Shown: positions 33,127 through 36,152 of the stretch, piece by piece
How positions within the stretch are numbered: position 1 is the first letter of the stretch
Layout of the letters: the number at the start of each line of letters is the position of its first letter
From: Pseudomonas sp. ACM7
GTDB lineage: Bacteria; Pseudomonadota; Gammaproteobacteria; Pseudomonadales; Pseudomonadaceae
Direction: 5' to 3'
NCBI RefSeq assembly: GCF_004136015.1
Contig: NZ_CP024866.1
Coordinates: 3,768,028 to 3,804,179 of the forward strand
DNA: 36,152 bases
The notes under the pieces: generated by a model
Database searches by the model: none
The model's input: the letters and a program-made list of their open reading frames with translations, nothing else
What the model was told of the DNA's origin: nothing
Program-made: the position numbers and the translations under genes

Positions 33127-33690
33127 TTATCCTGTTTGTACGGACAGGAAGCCGGATTTGTATTCGGTAATATTTAATTGGGTGTGATGCGTATTTGGAG
33201 CCGTGAAGGCATAAGGTAGTATTTTTTTACACTGCCGTAGTAGGTCTTCGTTGTCGAAGAAAAGAATGATTGGCCTCCCGTCAGTTTCTAAATTAGAAAG
33301 ATAGTGATCTAGGGATTTTAAAAAGGCATCATCCATTTGCTCCATAGATCTATTTGTATTTATTCCGGCCCTTCCAAAAATATCTAAATATTCAACATGT
33401 AGTTCGTCAAATAACTTGAAGGCTCTAACTCTAGAGCCTGCAAAGAAATCTAAACGAGGAGAGAATCGAAAGTCTAGTATGCAGCGAGGTCGAAATTTTC
33501 TCGCGAAATCTGCGAAAGAGCCATTTTTTTCGATTTCAACTTCTCTCATAAGCACAACAGTTCTCATGGAAGAATTTGTTGATGAAAGAACAGGCATTGG
33601 GGTTTCCTCAATCGCTGATTGAGCATGTGTTGCATTTTTTGAGCTTGCAACAAGTCGTAAGATGCTCGGCTTTCTTGTGTTATTTTTCAT
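33127..33690 (-). CDS. Unknown protein coupled to the AvcD-like deaminase, faintly DUF488-like
   Basis: This 187-residue protein starts at an ATG (33690) inside the end of the deaminase gene, overlapping it by 11 nt; a GTG at 33699 is also possible. The first 40 residues are Ser/Thr-rich. From residue ~45, the order 'SFADFARKFRPRCILDFRFSPRLDF … VRAFKLFDELHVEYLDIFG … GRPIILFFDNEDLLRQC' recalls the DUF488 layout (a strand, DVR.FPRS, L…GI.Y, then a late strand before a Cys). The resemblance is weak. The tight overlap and shared AT-rich composition suggest that it works with the deaminase or came in with it. Confidence 0.65.
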   Translation of the reverse strand: MKNNTRKPSILRLVASSKNATHAQSAIEETPMPVLSSTNSSMRTVVLMREVEIEKNGSFADFARKFRPRCILDFRFSPRLDFFAGSRVRAFKLFDELHVEYLDIFGRAGINTNRSMEQMDDAFLKSLDHYLSNLETDGRPIILFFDNEDLLRQCKKILPYAFTAPNTHHTQLNITEYKSGFLSVQTG

Positions 33691-35088
33691 GTGGAGCACT
33701 TGCCAGGTTTTCTAATAGGCGGTTTTCAATTTCTTTATAGCTAATTCGTAGTAGACCAGAAGCCCATTCCGGTTCGTGAAACTGCATTGTGCCTTCGTTG
33801 TTTTTAAGCTTTCTGCTTTTTATGAAGGCTCTTTTGTAAAGTCTAGGAGCAACCCCTGTAAATGGACGGAACAAAACTCGAGGGTGTGCCTCGCCTTGCG
33901 CTGATATCGTCTCGCTTGGCGCGCTCCAGTTACTTTTTGATTGCGCGATTGCATCACCGTGTAGAGTAAGCGCCAAGCTTTTCGGATAGGGTTCGATGTA
34001 TTGAACTTCATCTATTCCTGCTGACACGATATGTCTTGCGCAGTAGTGGCAAGGAAATATTGTGACGAACAGTCTGCCACCTACCGGTGAAGTTCCTTTG
34101 CGCGCAGCGCTTAAAAGTGCATCCATTTCGGCATGTACTGCCCGGCTGAACTCTAAGAGACGACCGATGCCAGTTTTCTTAAGTTGTTCTTTTAGCTTCG
34201 TAAATGTAACTCTTTTTAGTTCTGGGATCGTAGAGATTAATTCATTTATTATAATGTCTTGGTGTTTGTTGCTGCTGCAGTACTTATTGGTAATTGCGCA
34301 TCTATGATCTTGTGGAGGTGTTTCCGTTTGAGTTGAGAAATTACTGCCGTAAACACCGCCTCCTGCACTAGGAACTTCATTTGTTCCAGTGGATACCAGG
34401 TTTCCAGATTTATCCATTAGTGCGGCGCCCACTTGGCGAGATAAGCAGGCACTGCTCATTTGTGCGCCATACGCATGAAACATACCTGTTTCGCTTGGGG
34501 AAGGTCGAATGACTTTTTTATGTGTAAGAATATCAATTAATCGTCCGAGTTGGTCGTTGACGTCCCACTCTCGATTCTCTTGCTTTTTTTCGTCATCTAG
34601 AAATCTATTAGGAGAGTTGTCGACGAAAAAATCTGCTAAATGGAAGGTGTCCGCTACCTTTTGGCCATATGTAAGTCCAGAATCTTCGTCTCTAGCTATA
34701 AAAACATCAATTTCCGTGCTTGTCGAAGAATGGCATTTCTCGTCGCGAAGCCTTGCTTTTCTCGTCTTTGTCTCGCAAACGACACCAACTAAGCAGAACG
34801 CTTCTTGATATACAGCCCTTAGAAGAGAAACCTCTGCGGGGTGTTTTAATGAGTCAAGGATATAAACTCTTGTTTTTTTGGGGGCGTTTGCTTGAGATGG
34901 GTCTTGCTCTGCGATGGTTCGGGATTTTTTAATTTCTGATATTAGGCTCACCGCAACGCCAGCTGGATCAGATTTTCTAATTTTATCGCCTGCATCTTGA
35001 AGGGATTTAGCTCGTTCTAATCTATTTTTCTCTTTGATTGTGAAACTGTTAGAGGATGCCCAATTAAATATGGGGGCGGCCGCGGAAA
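33680..35088 (-). pseudogene. avcD: AvcD-type anti-phage dCTP deaminase, 5' truncated by IS30
   Basis: Residues 210-400 form a deoxycytidylate-type deaminase with zinc motif HAE (323-325) and PCHYC (350-354), preceded by the lead-in FHAYGAQMSSACLSRQVGAALMD and NEVPSAGGGVYGSN, and a Cys pair C268/C275. Upstream are the conserved DAGDKIRK and VYILDSLKHPAEVSLLRAVY of AvcD/dCTP-deaminase defence proteins. The N-terminal P-loop (GPxGxG…) that family members carry is absent: only about 15 codons lie between WASSNSF and the IS30 inverted repeat, and the only start codon there (GTG) is inside the repeat. AvcD enzymes deplete dCTP after phage infection. AT-rich composition unlike the rest of the window suggests horizontal gain. 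The next gene overlaps its end. Confidence 0.8.
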
Positions 35089-36136
35089 CTGAGTGCAACA
35101 CCTGACCTTTCCGGTACGGTGTTGCCCCTATGTCCTATCACGAACTTAGCGTCGAAGAGCGCGTAACCATCCAACTCGGTCACGTCCAAGGCTTCAGCCT
35201 GCGCAGGATTGCCCTCTTGATCAAGCGCTCGCCCTCAACCATCAGCCGGGAGTTGAGGCGTAATGGGGAGCGTTGCGGCAGTTACTCAGCCCACACTGCT
35301 CAGCACTCTATGCGGGTTCGTCGTCGCCCCTGCCGCACTTGGTGTCTCATATGTTGCGTGAGCGTTTGTCTCCTGAGCAGATTGCCGGCAAGCTGCGCAG
35401 CATGAATATTCCCAGCTTGAAAGATGCCTATGTTTGCCGAGAGACGATCTATAGCGCGGTCTATGCCCTGCCCGTTGGTGAGTTACGCAAAGAGCTAATC
35501 ATCTGCCTGCGTCAGGGCAAAAGCACGCGCCGCCCTCGTGCCGCAGGGGTAGATCGGCGCGGCCAACTTCCTGATATGGTCAGTATCCACGTGCGCCCGC
35601 CGGAGATTGAAGACCGTCTGATGCCCGGTCATTGGGAGGGAGACCTGATCAAGGGTAAGGCCAACGCCTCGTCCGTCGGCACGTTGGTGGAGCGCACCAG
35701 TGGTTACCTGATGCTGGTGAAGATGCACGACGCGACGGCGACCTCTGCGGTGGAGGGCTTCAGCGCAGCGCTCAATCGTATGCCGCTGGCGATGCGTAAG
35801 AGCATGACCTACGACCAGGGGCGGGAGATGGCACGGCATGCGGAAATTACCCAGAAGACTGGCGTCGCCATCTATTTTTGCGACCCGCACAGCCCTTGGC
35901 AGCGCGGCAGCAACGAGAACATCAATGGTTTGATCCGCCAGTACCTACCCAAGGGCACAGACTTGTCGAAACACAGCCAGGAAGAACTGGATGCCATAGC
36001 CCTGCAATTGAACATGCGCCCACGTAAGCGTTTCGATTTCAAATGCCCCATCGAAATGATGGGCCAAGTGATGCAAGAGGCCATCGCTTGGCGGCATGAT
36101 GCCCCAACTTCAATTCAATAACCGTGTTGCACTCAG
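35089..36136 (+). mobile_element. IS30-family insertion sequence, 1048 bp
   Basis: The inverted ends are CTGAGTGCAACAC at 35089-35101 and its exact complement GTGTTGCACTCAG at 36124-36136. Inside is an IS30-type transposase in two frames. The outer flanks (GGAAA on the left, CTCCAG on the right) show no matching target duplication. The element sits inside the 5' part of the avcD-like gene. Its GC content is close to the chromosome's and unlike the AT-rich gene it interrupts. Confidence 0.88.
35130..36121 (+). pseudogene. IS30-family transposase, frameshifted
   Basis: Two frames together make one IS30 transposase. The first (from ATG 35130) holds the N-terminal helix-turn-helix (MSYHELSVEERVTIQLGHVQ…, SPSTISRELRRNG). 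It derails after MRVRRRPCR near 35330, where the frame runs on to a stop at 35405. The second frame carries the rest, from PHLVSHMLRERLSPEQIAGK through GHWEGDLIKGKA (first catalytic Asp), MTYDQGREMARH (second Asp) to DPHSPWQRGSNENINGLIRQYLPKG (catalytic Glu) and ends at 36121. Compared with intact members as I remember them, a short segment between CR and HLVSHML looks missing, with a net frame change. The full-length enzyme therefore cannot be made without frameshifting. Confidence 0.88.
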
Positions 36137-36152
36137 CTCCAGCATCCGCCAA

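Noticed and set aside
35076..35083. NotI-type GCGGCCGC at the IS junction as a sign of cloning
   Set aside because: One 8-base site in GC-rich DNA can occur by chance, and no vector sequence is visible.
1..36152. CRISPR array
   Set aside because: No regularly spaced direct repeats of 24-40 nt with unique spacers were seen anywhere in the window.

Overview
The window looks like a chromosomal segment of a fluorescent-group Pseudomonas. Four things point there: a pseudomonad-type 5S rRNA, GC-rich genes, a gene neighbourhood (condensin mksFEB, psi-subunit holD, rimI, an acidic small protein, beta-carbonic anhydrase) that I remember as conserved in Pseudomonas, and REP-like inverted repeats between convergent genes. 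All functional calls are by reading and remembered family features; no database search was run.

Layout. 1-280: the tail of an rRNA operon (23S-5S spacer, 5S rRNA, terminator). 384-3949: a LetAB/PqiAB-type lipid-transport operon, with two half-size LetA proteins and a six-MCE-domain LetB. 3950-4148: a REP pair and a shared terminator. 4149-8954 (minus): the condensin operon mksF-mksE-mksB, with no mksG nuclease gene. 9101-10355: a perfect DnaA box, then holD (clamp-loader psi subunit) overlapping rimI. 10369-13531: an inverted repeat, the acidic protein, carbonic anhydrase, a SET-domain protein and an exported protein. 13717-15670 (minus): a two-gene small unknown operon and an AtoE-type short-chain fatty-acid transporter. 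15872-20555: an MFS symporter, a soluble PAS-PAS chemoreceptor resembling BdlA, a flavin reductase-like protein, a cupin and an AraC regulator. 20652-23188: a palindromic operator, a DUF2975/Xre pair, D-Ala-D-Ala ligase and a two-domain molbindin. 23230-24411 (minus): a MerR/GyrI-like regulator and the debris of a higBA toxin-antitoxin locus. 24532-27639: a lipoprotein gamma-glutamyltransferase and a DUF2817 peptidase-like protein. 27640-29345: a small accessory segment (WYL regulator, ABM monooxygenase, 5' stub of a P4-type integrase) beside tRNA-Met. 29462-33066: a transmembrane chemoreceptor and a fosmidomycin-resistance-type MFS pump.

33127-36136 is the most unusual part. It is AT-rich and foreign-looking. 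It holds a dCTP/cytidine deaminase of the AvcD anti-phage family, whose N-terminal P-loop region has been removed by an IS30-family insertion, and a tightly overlapping second gene of unknown function with faint DUF488-like features. The IS30 transposase is itself frameshifted, so this reads as a decaying or silenced defence locus.

How the genes fit together. The first third is chromosome and envelope maintenance (lipid transport, chromosome condensation, replisome assembly, ribosomal protein acetylation). The middle is metabolism, sensing and small regulators. The right end has accumulated mobile and defence-related debris: a toxin-antitoxin remnant, an integrase stub at a tRNA and an IS-broken deaminase.
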